Source: Hawksworthiomyces lignivorus
Taxonomy: Eukaryota > Ascomycota > Sordariomycetes > Ophiostomatales > Ophiostomataceae
Reading direction: 5' to 3'
DNA: 64,000 bases
Assembly: GCA_002917075.1 (NCBI GenBank)
Contig: NTMA01000035.1
Span: 1-64,000, forward strand
In this document: in pieces, positions 45,405 through 56,361 of the stretch
Layout: each line of letters opens with the position of its first letter
Numbering within the stretch: the first letter of the stretch is position 1
The notes under the pieces: model-generated
The model's database searches: none
Told to the model about the DNA's origin: nothing
The model's input: the letters and a program-made list of their open reading frames with translations, nothing else
Made by a program: the position numbers and the translations under genes

Positions 45405-47321
45405 CTTAATGGCACGCTTGCTCCTGATTCAGCACTTCTTTGATTTAAGTGTGCTTCCTTAAGTGTCGATTGTTAATGTTTTTCTCAAGTCTGATTAGGG
45501 TGTATATTTCCCTAGTAGGGATAATTTGGTTTGCGGGACAGAAAAAAGCAGAACCATTTACTCGGAGTACAATCGAGACATCGGCAAATCTACCTTCAAA
45601 TTTAATGGGGTCTGAATTGTATGAGTGTTTGGAGAATAAGAAGGTTTCAGCCCGATCAAGCTTGAGTATCAGCGGCCCGCACCATTTGAATTCAACAGCC
45701 CAAAGACGGAACAATTTCAACATAATCTCCATACGCCAATCCTGACATGGCTTGGGCACCCTGAAGTGCGCCCTCCGAAAAGCCCTGTCTACGAATTCCG
45801 TGGCGGCCAATGACCAGGCTGATCTCCCGTCTGCGGCTTAGGCTGTCCACTCTCCACACCACCAATCCAAGGCTATAGAGCCCGCACCAAAATTTACTAG
45901 ACTGCAACTAGGCATAGAGACCGCCAGCGCAAAGTGCCCCGACTCGATACAGTCTCGGCCCCTCAATGCTAGATGTCTGTGTGCGGCGCATAATTGCGCC
46001 CGGGGCACAAAGAAAAAATGCACATTAATCTTTGCGGCTTCAGCCTTGTAGGACGCTGCACACATGCGACAGTTAGTCTCAACTTCAATTCCCAAATATG
46101 TTCCGCTCACTCATGAGAGGGAGAGAAAGCGCCACATATTGAGCCTAGTTGAAGCTTTGACCTTCGCTACGAAGCTTGTTGCAATAGAGTTAATGAGACA
46201 AAAGGAGACAGCTAAGAGAGTGGAATGGTAGAGAAAGTAAGGGAAAGAGCAAAGTGGACTTGCTGAGAACGCCTCATTCTTCAATGGAGAGTAAAACAAA
46301 CAGGGAAAGGCTGAGACGAAAGAGATAGCTTTCTAGTAGTGTATACGACAGCTAATTTCTTTCAACGTGCTCAACCAACGTACTGGGTCAAGTAGGCTTC
46401 AATGCTTTGGGCTGGATGGACTCGTTGCTCGCACAATGACTTGATAATATTTACATTGCAATGAGCCAGGGTGGGATATCTGTGTAGCAGTAGAACTAAC
46501 GGAGATTGGTCTCTATCGATGACGGCCTATAAGCACTCATGTCTACTTAAATCATCATTGCCATTATAGGTTTTTTACAGCGACTTTAACTGTTAGGTTT
46601 GGGGTGTCGAATCTGAAATGCAGCGTCTGCTATATCGAAAAGCTCAGGACCCGTTTTCTCGCCTGTGAATTAATCTGTATTTATATACATACCCGTCTTA
46701 TACAAGTACCATATCTCTCGTCTCATCTACCAGAGCCAGACTCTCAACATCCGTTGCAGACCGTGCTGGGATATCTCTGCTAACCTGCTAGTCAAACCGG
46801 GGGTCTACAGTGTAATGCAAGCTGGCTCCTTTTGATTCTGTACTCTATTTATGGGCCTGTCGCTTTAGCTGCGAGTTCTCTTCACTCTTTATTCTCCGGA
46901 CGGACTAGTACTCTTGGTGAGGATTCGGGTTGAACGACAACAGGTTCTAAAATTTGATAATAGAGCGGAGATCACATGCGTCTCACACGTTCTTATGGCC
47001 ACTTGGCCACAGCACCTTTCGTGCCTTGCGCGTCTATCTATAAAAATAAATTGACTAAAATATTCATAAATACATCGTAATTCATATTTCGCTCTGCCTG
47101 ACAATATAACTAGAACTAGGCTCGGAGTGCGAGTGGCCTATTCGTCTCTTCGTATGCTGAAAGTTCAAGTCCCGTACCCGGGCATCCTCAAGCGCCATTA
47201 TCCCCGTTATCCGAGCCATCCTAGACGATATCGTGGCTCTCTCCCAATCCCCTCACCCGTATAAATATGTACTGTCGAGCCTGTAGAGATTGGGAAGTAT
47301 TTGCGACTTCCGTGTGCGCTA
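45405..47321. other. Gene-poor region upstream of the kinase-HET gene
   Basis: Promoter of the kinase-HET gene and further non-coding DNA. The 121-codon minus frame at 45445-45810 starts at TTG and lacks motifs. A tRNA-like GTTCAAGTC near 47163 has no matching stems. I see no supported gene. Confidence 0.5.
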
Positions 47322-47588
47322 TTACGCAGTCTCTTCTTCGTGTAAAATGCGTTGTAGACCCGTAGATAAATCTGGTGAATTTCGACACAGTCTAACTACC
47401 TCGCCTGGGTCAACGTCTAGGGCTGGGTCAACGTATATGGTATACAGGTTGTGTCGCATCTCCACCTTGACAGTTCTAGCCCCACATATTTGTGGCAGAA
47501 CCTCTTTCAATTCGCGCTGGCTGAGGAGACTAGAGTGGATTTGGATGATGTCCACGTCTAAGTCGTGGCCGGGACTCCTCTTGGACAT
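47322..47588 (-). CDS. Possible small hypothetical protein
   Basis: An ATG-started frame of 88 codons. Its translation has a protein-like mix of charged and hydrophobic residues (LSQRELKEVLPQICGARTVKVEM) and no low complexity. No motif, signal peptide or membrane segment is visible. No family is recognised, and it could be a fragment of a longer decayed gene or chance. It lies alone in a 4.6-kb gap. Confidence 0.3.
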   Translation of the reverse strand: MSKRSPGHDLDVDIIQIHSSLLSQRELKEVLPQICGARTVKVEMRHNLYTIYVDPALDVDPGEVVRLCRNSPDLSTGLQRILHEEETA

Positions 47589-50038
47589 TGCTTGTATTGA
47601 AATCTGAAAGATCGAGCTTGGTATCTTAACTCAAGACTGGGCACCGGGCCAGATGAGATGGATCTTGTTGAATCCACAAAGGTAGGTAGTGGTGTTTGGA
47701 GACGATGAGGATGACAAAACTACCATCGACAACGGGGAGACCCGAGGGAAGGGACAGACTAATATGGCGAGTGCTTACGCACACTAGAGGGAGCTGATCT
47801 TTGCCATGTGGCGGAGGCGGTGCATTTAGGCGCCTTTGGTCCTTTGTACCCTGATAGGCTGTTTTTTGGCCCATTGACGAATCAGCATCCGCTGTGGCTT
47901 GCTCAAAAGTGAAAATCGTCGGATTTTTGGCTCCGACACGCTACTTCAAGAAATTATGAAATCACCATGAGCTGAACACGTGCACAGCTTGTTGGGCGTT
48001 CAGGTGGCTCATGGAATGGTGTGCTGTCGCCAACGGGTGACAGAAAATAGAAGTGATTCGGTGTAGGCTGAGGAGGGCACAATCCTGTGGCGTAGTGACA
48101 TTCCGCACGTCTTGTGTCCAAACTTTGCACGAGCACGTATTTTGGGGCGTAAATTTGGGTGTGTGCCGAGTGTGCCTAAGCGGACACCCCCAAAACCAAT
48201 AATGCACCCAACCAAGCGAATCCTTGCGCTGAGACAAATCCGACTCAAGTGTGCGCGTGGACGGGCAGGCAAGCTCGTAAGGCGGCTCGGGTAGGCAAAC
48301 TGCTGCTTTCTTACGTCTTTAGGCGATAATGCTGTTTGACATCAGTGGCCATACAGATACTGTAAGATTGCCTTTCTATTCCACACACATTCTCAGTTGT
48401 CTCCTAATGATGCGGTCGATGCTGCCTATGAATATAACGGCTACAATAGACCCCGGAAGACTCACTGCTAATGCCAGGTAGGCGTCGTCTCTTGAGACGC
48501 TAGGACCTAAAAAAGGCACAGTGCAAATTGAAAGATCCTCGCGACGTCCCGCCGTCTACCAGCGGCGGTAAGAGGAGGGTCGAATCGCCCGCTAATTATT
48601 AAGATTGGGGGCGTCAGCTATTCAGCCTCCGTTTAAACTTATGATGAAAGCTCAAAGGTGCACTTAGCTGAGAATGGAGACTTGCATAAACTTACATATT
48701 TGATGCACAAACCAAAGGGATTCTACCTCGGTGACAATCTGTTAAATGATCGCAGCCTTGCTCTCATCGCTTTCTTCCTGACAGGCATGACGAGCGCGAA
48801 GTATGACACACTGCCGTAGGGTCTGGTAGCGTCCGCTGCGGGGTTGAGGCTTGCCGGTTCCCAGTCTCTCCCGCCACATGTATATCAGTGGAACAGCTTC
48901 ACAAGCCCTCTGGCCCTGTCGCGCAATGAACCCTGAGTGCAGCCGCATTGTTGGGGGCCTTGACGGAGGCACTTTCGAGCGCTAAAAATGCGGCTGAGAC
49001 TTCTGCTGAAGAGTTTTTTGTGGGGATCTCCCCAAGACAGGCAGGTCATATAATGAAATGGATCCCCGTCACTTGCAGAAGGCTGCATTCCAATATTGTC
49101 GATTGGCTCGCTGCTAGCGAATAGGTGCTCCACAACCTTTCCAATTTCTCTCGCCTCGCCTCGCCTCGCCTCGTCTAGCCCCTCCGTCGTCGTCTCGTTT
49201 TCTCAATAGGGACCACTCAAGTGCTCGCCCAGCCACGGCTTGCGTTCAAGCTAGACACACTTCGTAGCCGCATCTCCTCTTCTCTTCCAGACGTAGAACA
49301 CTTGCTTCTCTACCCGGAGCCAGACTATCATCTGAAAAAAAAATGAAAAAAAAAAAGGTTGTGGAGGGCTATCACGCCGCACCTGTCCCAGTCTCAGCGC
49401 GCAGAGCCGCCATTCCAAGTTAGGTCAAGCCCGTAGCATCCGTCAAGTGGCTAATTCACGCTGGCGGGAAGAAGAAGCTACTGCTTATGGCGGTACGTCA
49501 CGTACCTATAACCCCTACGGCCGCCCACTAATCCTAGAGCCAACCTGTAATAGCACGGTAGCTCCCTCGTCCTTTTATCTTCCCATCCAAGCACTCTCCA
49601 AGCAAACTGATCAACCAGAACTTGGTCGTTTTCCCCAACTTTTCACGCCATTATCTCTTGTCCTCTTTTAATACCGGTGTGCCATCGCAACCTGGAACAA
49701 GACTGCTTCTCTGCCCTTGGTCGAACTGACCTGCAGCGTAACAGCTTCCCTTACATTGGCACGCTGATGTCTGCAATCGCACCAGCCACGCGTCCGCGCA
49801 CTGTGATGGTCGATGGCGTCGACAGCTAATAATCTAATATGCTATGCTATGCGTTTTTCTTCGATGCAGCAGTGTTGAACAGATTCTCTGCAGGGATAAC
49901 CTGAATTGCTCTTCTTGATATGCGAAGAGGCGTGCGTCACAACTATTGTTTCCTCTCTTTCGTACACGAACAGTCCTCGGTATCGCCACACAGTGAGAGG
50001 TTAGAACCGGCTCTTCGGGTCCGGGAAGTGAAGTGCAG
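47589..50038. other. Gene-poor region and promoter of the second kinase gene
   Basis: No protein gene supported. It contains a TCGCC pentanucleotide microsatellite at about 49151-49170 and A-runs near 49336-49358. The last ~300 nt are the leader of the kinase at 50039. Confidence 0.5.
49151..49175. repeat. (TCGCC)n microsatellite
   Basis: Four tandem TCGCC units followed by a variant TCGTC. Simple-sequence repeat in non-coding DNA. Confidence 0.8.
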
Positions 50039-53000
50039 ATGCCTCAGTCGCCAAAGATGGACAACATGCCTACCATGTTAACTTTTGACGATGACTCACA
50101 CGCCACAGATGGCGGCCCTGCAATACATGTTGATGGCTACGACGCCACCCGCTCGGAGGCAGCCAACCGATTTTCAGACCCATCGCTGTGGGATAATCAA
50201 TTCACGTCTTCGCACCTAGGTGCCACCGGCTTACCTTCGGAAAAGTCGCTGCGGGATAATCAATTCGCGTCTTCACACCTAGGCCCCGCCGGCCTGTCTT
50301 CAGACAGGCCGCTGTGGGATAATCAATTCAAACCTTCGCACTTGAGCACCGCTGGACTGCTTCCGGAGCGGTCGAGAAGCCCAGTTTTTGTAGTTAGCCC
50401 GGTTGACGGTAATGAGCGACCACTCGAAGACGAAGACTACCAACAGGGCCACATCTCGGCCTCCGACACCGACCAATCTGATGTCTTTAAGAGCATCACG
50501 ACAGTCGAAGACTTGGGCTTCGGGGTAGATGCGACTTCTCAGAAGCACAGATCCCAGGTAGATGAAGCAGCTCCCGGAGCTGCGACGTTGGACCTGCCTG
50601 CTGCTGGGCGGTCTGCGCAACCTGCCTTGGAGAACGGTGATGCGGCTGTTTTACAGGAGGTCGGTAGTTTTTTTGCAGTACAGCAGCATGACCCTAGCGC
50701 AAGCGCGGAAGAACTGGTTAAATTCCTCGAAGATGAAGCCGGGCCCGACAGCACCGCGGACGCTGTCGACGACATCGACGCTGCGACCCTTGGGGAGGAA
50801 ATTCGTTCTTCATACTCGATTTCTCAGCCCAGCGGTTCGAAATTCGTGCCACTCGACGTCTTGTACAAAATCGTCAACGCACACAACGTCCGAATTCTAC
50901 TACGAAAGGCATACCAACATCTCACGGAAAGAGACCTAAATAAGTGCTGCCGCCAGATCTGTGGGCCAGACGTATTGGGCACAGACGAAGGCACGGGCTG
51001 TCGCAGGATATTCGCCATTCTGATTCTTCTTGAAAAGGTCCACTGCATTGTAAACTTTATTCGTGCCGGGCTACGTGATACCCATCTACCACTGAGAATA
51101 GAACGAGATCTGAACCTTCACAAATTCCTGGTCTACCACAAGAATGACATTCATCGTGCCAAGCCCCTCACTTTCTTTTATGACTGGCGCAGTAGCGACC
51201 TGGAGAGCTTTGACTACAACCAATGGTACATGATGGCACCCTTCTTTCATCTTCGTGGCAACCACGTCTGCTTCTACAAAGACATAGACCGACACATTGT
51301 TCTACCTTTTATTGAGTATAAGCGGGGGATGCAGCAGGGCGGCCATGGCACGGTCTGGAAAGTTAAGATCCATCCAGCCCATCATAGCTTTCAGTCTTCG
51401 CAGGTGAGTCCACTTAGGTTCTTGATTCCTCGATACTCGTACCTGACTAACCTAAATCTCCCCAACAGGATTTTCCCGAACAGAACCCTTATTTTGCAGT
51501 CAAAGAGCTCCATTCTGACAATGCCACTGCATTTCGCAAAGAGGTCGAGGTCTTGGAGAAGTTCAGCGGGTCAAGTAAGAGACATCCACACCTGATCCGG
51601 CTGCTCCTCACCTTTCAACACAGACAAACGTATTACCTCGTCTTCAACTGGGCAGATGGCAATCTAAAGGAGTTTTGGGCTCTCAACCCTCGTCCTCAAA
51701 TCTGTCTGAAGAACGCCCGCTGGCTCATGGAGCAGTGCCACGGGCTTGGTAATGGCCTGCGCAAGATCCACCAAGCCAAGTCGTGGCCTAAACGGAAGGG
51801 GGGTGGAAAAGGGGATGAGAAGGAGGGCGGGGACGCAGAATTGCTCATAGACGAAAAAGAAAAGAACTGGGGCAGGCACGGTGATATCAAGCCGGAGAAC
51901 ATACTTTGGTTTAAGTATCGATACCAGCTTGTCATTTCCGACTTTGGCCTTACACGATATCACACATCCCTCTCCAAGTCGAAGGTACCACACGAAAGTC
52001 TCGGCGGTTATTCACCTAACTACCGACCCCCAGAGTACGACCTGAAAACTCCCATTTCCCAGCGATACGATATCTGGGCCCTGGGCTGTCTCTACCTCGA
52101 GTTTATCTCCTGGTACATACTTGGCAGTGCTGCAACCCTCAAGGATTTTGTCGACGCACGCCTGAAAGATGATATTATCAGCGAGATATTCGAAGAAGAC
52201 AAGTTCTTCAACATCATACCCAACGAAAGCCGGTATCCAGGTCACGCCAAAGTGAAAGACTCAGTAAAAGAAGTAAGTAGTGGTCTTTCCTCTGTCAAAC
52301 GCTGTTGCAAAACCTAGTCGATTTGTTCGGGGTACTAACTGAGTGAAATTCAAGTGGATACAAAAAATTCGTGACCACGCCAGCTGCCCCATATTCATCC
52401 ATGACTTCTTGAATCTGATTGAGGAGCACATGCTCATTCCCAAGTCCGATGAACGGTGGGAGTGTGCCCGTGTTTGTGCCGAGCTCAAAGCTATCAATAA
52501 TCGATGTGAAAAAGATGGCGCTTATTGCATGAAGGACCTGAACTCGACGAAGAACGGCATTATGCATAGCAGTCTAGCTAGTATTGCGGGCGACCGACCT
52601 GAGGTGTGTCTTACGCTTTTGCTGCATCTTATATCTCCCGATTTAGTTTGCAGCTAACATGTTAATCTGAGTAAGACGTCGATGATAGATGGCCAGATTC
52701 CAGAGCGCTCCATACACAGCCTTGATAGTGCTATGTATGATACGGCGCCCGCCTACACAGGCTCTATGCCACAAGACAGCATTCTCGACCAAACCCACTC
52801 GACGCTGAGAGTGCATGATAGCAACGAGCAGGGGCTGCACACCAAAGGCAAAGGCAAAGGCAAAGAGATCCCCCAAAGTTTAGAAGGCAAGCCGCTAGGT
52901 GGCATACCAGACCCTCCACCTGCTGCCACAGCAGGGCACAGCTTGGAAACCGTGGAACTTCCCGATACTGGTGGCAATGATAAGGAGGAGCGTGACCCCC

Positions 53001-53596
53001 CTGGAATGCCAACTGAGGATACTTTCCAAACATCTCAAGCGTCTGAGAACCCAGGCACCATCTTCACTCACCATACTACTCCATCCCTAAGTGTCCATAC
53101 TTCCCTCGAGGGTCTCAGCGGATCAAGAGATTTCAAAAAGCCAAGCCTTCCGTCCAGCTCTTCTAGCAGGGTTGGCAAAGACAGCTCCTATGACGGGCAG
53201 CCGTTAGCAAGGATTGTAGAGTCGGGGAACACGAAAGGAGAACCACCGCAACAAGTTGGTGGAGCCCCACCGCGTGCTAGCAGCACGCGGAGCCGGGAGA
53301 ACCAGTCTAGTCCTCCACAGGACAGCCAACCGCTCGACTCATCTTTTAATCATCCGAGTACAACCCCCGCCACTCCTACCGCTGCGCATCCTAGTGCTGC
53401 TCTTCGTACCGCCAAGAAAGTCAACCAGATGGAAAGCGCCCCGAAACCACATTCACTTGCAGCGGAACATAATGAGCCTGTGGTGCAAGTTGACTCCATA
53501 GCGCCGACGGATGCGGTCCTGTCTCAAGGGTTCTGGGGTGGACTGAAGCAGATATTTCGATCCTGTGGTTGCTTCGGGGAAGAATCCTCGCGGTGA
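50039..53596 (+). CDS. Protein kinase paralogous to the kinase-HET protein
   Basis: Four exons: 50039-51403, 51469-52272, 52355-52603 and 52676-53596; 1,112 aa. I start at ATG 50039, since the frame's earlier opening codon at 50033 is GTG. Residues 49-111 are three tandem 21-residue repeats (SLWDNQFTSSHLGATGLPSEK type). The N-module shared with the kinase-HET protein spans about 270-430 (FFYDWRSSDLESFDYNQWYMMAPFF is its clearest part, then VLPFIEY). The kinase domain has a glycine loop GGHGTVWKV, Lys467 in FAVKE, HGDIKPENIL (592-601), SDFGL (612-616), YRPPE and YDIWALGCLYLEF. An ~180-residue post-kinase region and a low-complexity C-terminal tail of ~300 residues follow, ending in a Cys-containing RSCGCFGEESSR. 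A Lys/Gly/Glu-rich insert sits in the lobe before HGD. HGD in place of HRD is seen in both paralogues. Substrate unknown; incompatibility or innate-immunity signalling is inferred from relatives and neighbours. Confidence 0.88.
50183..50371 (+). repeat. Three 63-nt tandem coding repeats
   Basis: Three consecutive 63-nt units in the kinase N-terminus, in frame, 21 residues each. Each unit has [SP]L[WR]DNQF at positions 1-7, then an SHL and an AGL or TGL. The GATAATCAATTC core is identical in all three copies. Confidence 0.9.
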
Positions 53597-54124
53597 CGAT
53601 ACTCTTACCTCTTTATCCTGGTTGCGGGCACAAACGCATAGTAGAAAAATTCGAGAAGTAAGACTTCGTGGCACGTTTTGAGATGTATAGAATATTATTC
53701 ATGGTCGTGCGAGCATATATGCATTTTTGGGACATATTTTTGTGTGAGGCAGTACTCTAGCGACATTATTCATGTTGATACCCCGTTGGCTGTATATTAA
53801 ATTGTAGAAGATTTAGAGGTAAATGATACAGGCTTATCTTAGAGGTTCGCAGGTGACATTATAACATAGTACTTTCTACACCCTGCAGTGTCTATATTTG
53901 TCTTTGTGATATGCCAATGGTTGTCTAACCATCGCATCCGGGTTACTACTGGAAGGCCTTGCAACCATGCTGATCACAAAAATTCTCCTTATTTAACTCG
54001 CGTTTTACCCATCATAAATTTTGAAATTTTAAAGTTAAAAAATACTACGGCATTGGTATCACTACCTAGTTTCTTGTTGATCAAAAGCATTGACCTTGAA
54101 GAGGCTCGTGATCGTTTGTAGCAG
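53597..54124. other. Convergent intergenic spacer
   Basis: 3' flanks of the kinase (+) and of the ankyrin pseudogene (-). AT-rich, no gene seen. Confidence 0.6.
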
Positions 54125-55720
54125 CTAGTAACGTAGTCTTTTACCTCTCACTTTAACAGCAGCACCATTCTCGGCTAGCAACTGCATGATAGCCTCGTTG
54201 CCATTCCTGGTGGCACATGATAACGTTGTCTGGCTATATTTACTTTGCGTATTAACAGAGGCACCATTATTTATTAACATCCGCACGATGGCCTCCTGGT
54301 CATTCTTTACGGCCCACCATAGTGAGGACCGGTCATTGATATCTTTCGCTTCGACGACGGCGCCTGTCTCGATTAGTAACCACACGACGGCCTCGTGGTT
54401 ATTTGCGACGGCTAACAGTAGTGGCGTCCAGCCGAATTTTTCTTTTGCTCGATGGCTGCTCTATTCTTGATTAATAACCGCACGATAGCCTCATGGCCAT
54501 TCTCAGCAGCGTATGATAACGGTGTTCGGCCACGATTATCATCCACTTCAACGGCGGCACCCATCTCCATGAGCAGCCATACGATAGCCTCGTGGCCGAT
54601 CTCAGCAGCCCACGACAGTAACGTCCGGGCATTGATATCTTTCGTTGCAACATTGACGCCTTTCTCGATTAGCAGTCGTACAACTGCCTCGTGGCCATTC
54701 CTAATAACCCAACATAGCGGCGTTTGGCTGTAATGATTTCCCGCTTCGATTGCGGCGCCTTTTTCAATTAATAATTGAACAATAGCTTCATGGCCATTCT
54801 GGGCGGCCAACGACAGTGGTGTCTGATTATCATTGTCTTTTGTTGCAATGGAAGCGCCTTTATCGACGAACAATCGCACGACGGCTTCGTAGCCATTTTG
54901 GAGGCCCACGATAGCGGCGTCCTGCCGTACTTGTCTTTCGCGTCGACAACAGTCTCCTTCTCGATTAATAACCGTACGATACTCTCGTAGCCCTTTTCAG
55001 CAGCCAACGATAGTGGCGTGCGGGCGTCGTTATCTTCCGTTGCAGTAGCAGCATCCTTCTCAAGTAAGAGTCGTAAAACAGCCTCGCGACCGTTCCGAAC
55101 CGTCCACCACAGTGGCGTTCTGCCGTTGATGTCTTTTGCTTCGACCATGGCGCCTTCTTCAATTAATAGCTGTACGACAGCCCGGCAGCCACTTTCGGCA
55201 GCCCATGACAACGGTGTCCGGTCGTTGAAATAGCCGTACGATAGTCGTTTAGCCATTCTCAGCAGCCCATGACAGCGGCGTTTAGGCGTTGATATCTCTT
55301 GCTTCGAGAGTAGCGCCTTTATCGATCAACAGCCGTGCAACAACCTCATGGCCATTCTCGGCAGCCCATGACAGCGCTGTCCGGTCATTGTTATCTTTTG
55401 CGTCGATAACGGCACCCGTTTCAATTAATAGCCGCACGACAGCCTCGTAGCCACCTTCGGTAGCTACGGATAACGGCGTCCTGCCGTCATCATCTTTCGC
55501 GTTGACGGCAGCACCCTTCTCGACTAGTAGCTGCACAGCGCCTTCCGACCCTCTTTGGAGGCCCATCAAAATGGCGTTTGGCCGTGTTCATTATGTATTA
55601 CTTCGATAATAAGGGTTTTTTCCTCAGTTGGGAGACTATCCATCATCTCCAACGCTATATTATCTATCTCTCGCCAAGGGCCGTGAACCAGGTAAATTTC
55701 TTATGCTTCTTAATGAGTGA
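54125..55720 (-). pseudogene. Broken ankyrin-repeat gene
   Basis: The minus strand encodes a run of about a dozen 33-residue ankyrin repeats (NGHEAIVRLLIEKGA, DxxGRTPLSWAAE pattern), but in several frames. Breaks seen: TGA at 55566-55568, a one-base shift beside GGGCCTCCAAA at about 55554-55565, TAA at 55282-55284 and 55249-55251, loss of most of one repeat near 55230, a second one-base shift at the same GGGCCTCCAAA at about 54896-54907, and a third near 54440. Upstream of the repeats about 40 residues (HGPWREIDNIALEMMDSLPTEE) remain, with no start or N-terminal effector domain. Such repeats usually form the ligand-sensing end of fungal NLR-type proteins, but the nucleotide-binding part is absent here. 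Single-base deletions could partly be assembly errors; the stops and the missing repeat part argue for true decay. Confidence 0.85.
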
Positions 55721-56361
55721 CAGGAGACATCAATAGCGAGGATGACATGGCCGACTTAGGTGATGCACTGGCTTAATGATAGGACCGCAATATTTGTGTT
55801 ATGAGAATGGGCTTAGATCAATAGCTATCGAAATTGTTGGATCACTCTCGGATTTCGGCCAAATCAGATGTCCGGATGACCTGTTGACATACAAAGTGTA
55901 GGAAAAGTTACCGTACTGTGTTTAACAGTTACAGCTGTACGCGAAGTGATTGTTTTTACTCTTCAATAAACTACTTAAGACTGTGTCTGAGCGCAATTAT
56001 GAGGTTAAGAACAGCAGAGGGCTACTTGTAAAATTCATTATATACATGTGATTGCAAGTGGCAGCAGATAAAGAAAGAGTGCATCACACATTGTGTCCGA
56101 GTTCTCTTCTACAACGCCAAATCTGCTTCGCAAAATTTCTCACAGCTAACTCAAGAGGCCTTCTGGGCTGAATATCTTTGTGGTAGCTGATTGTAACCTT
56201 TGGATAGTCGTCCCTTGAAGTGCTGTTGGCGCGCCTCCTAACAGAGTTAAGAGTCTGGAATGAGATAGAAATTTGATTATATGACCACTTGTCATGGAAC
56301 AGGACGAATTAAAATGCCCACTGGGTTGGCCCAGCCCAGCTTTTAGATTAACAAAAGGCGG
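55721..56361. other. Intergenic DNA upstream of the ankyrin pseudogene
   Basis: No open frame of note. If the ankyrin gene once had an N-terminal effector or nucleotide-binding domain it should have been here, but none is recognisable. Confidence 0.55.

Noticed and set aside
45445..45810. 121-codon minus-strand frame upstream of the kinase-HET gene
   Set aside because: Begins at TTG, has no ATG near its start and no recognisable motif.
47129..47185. Possible tRNA: GTTCAAGTC matches box B
   Set aside because: The flanking bases do not form a T stem and no acceptor stem is complementary.
48545..48600. GGGTCGAATCGCCC resembling a T arm
   Set aside because: Stem of three with an eight-base loop, no D arm or acceptor stem.
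53888..54121. Short plus-strand frame after the kinase gene
   Set aside because: AT-rich composition, no motif, overlaps the expected 3' flank.
54186..55233. Plus-strand frames opposite the ankyrin repeats
   Set aside because: They are antisense shadows of the periodic ankyrin sequence.
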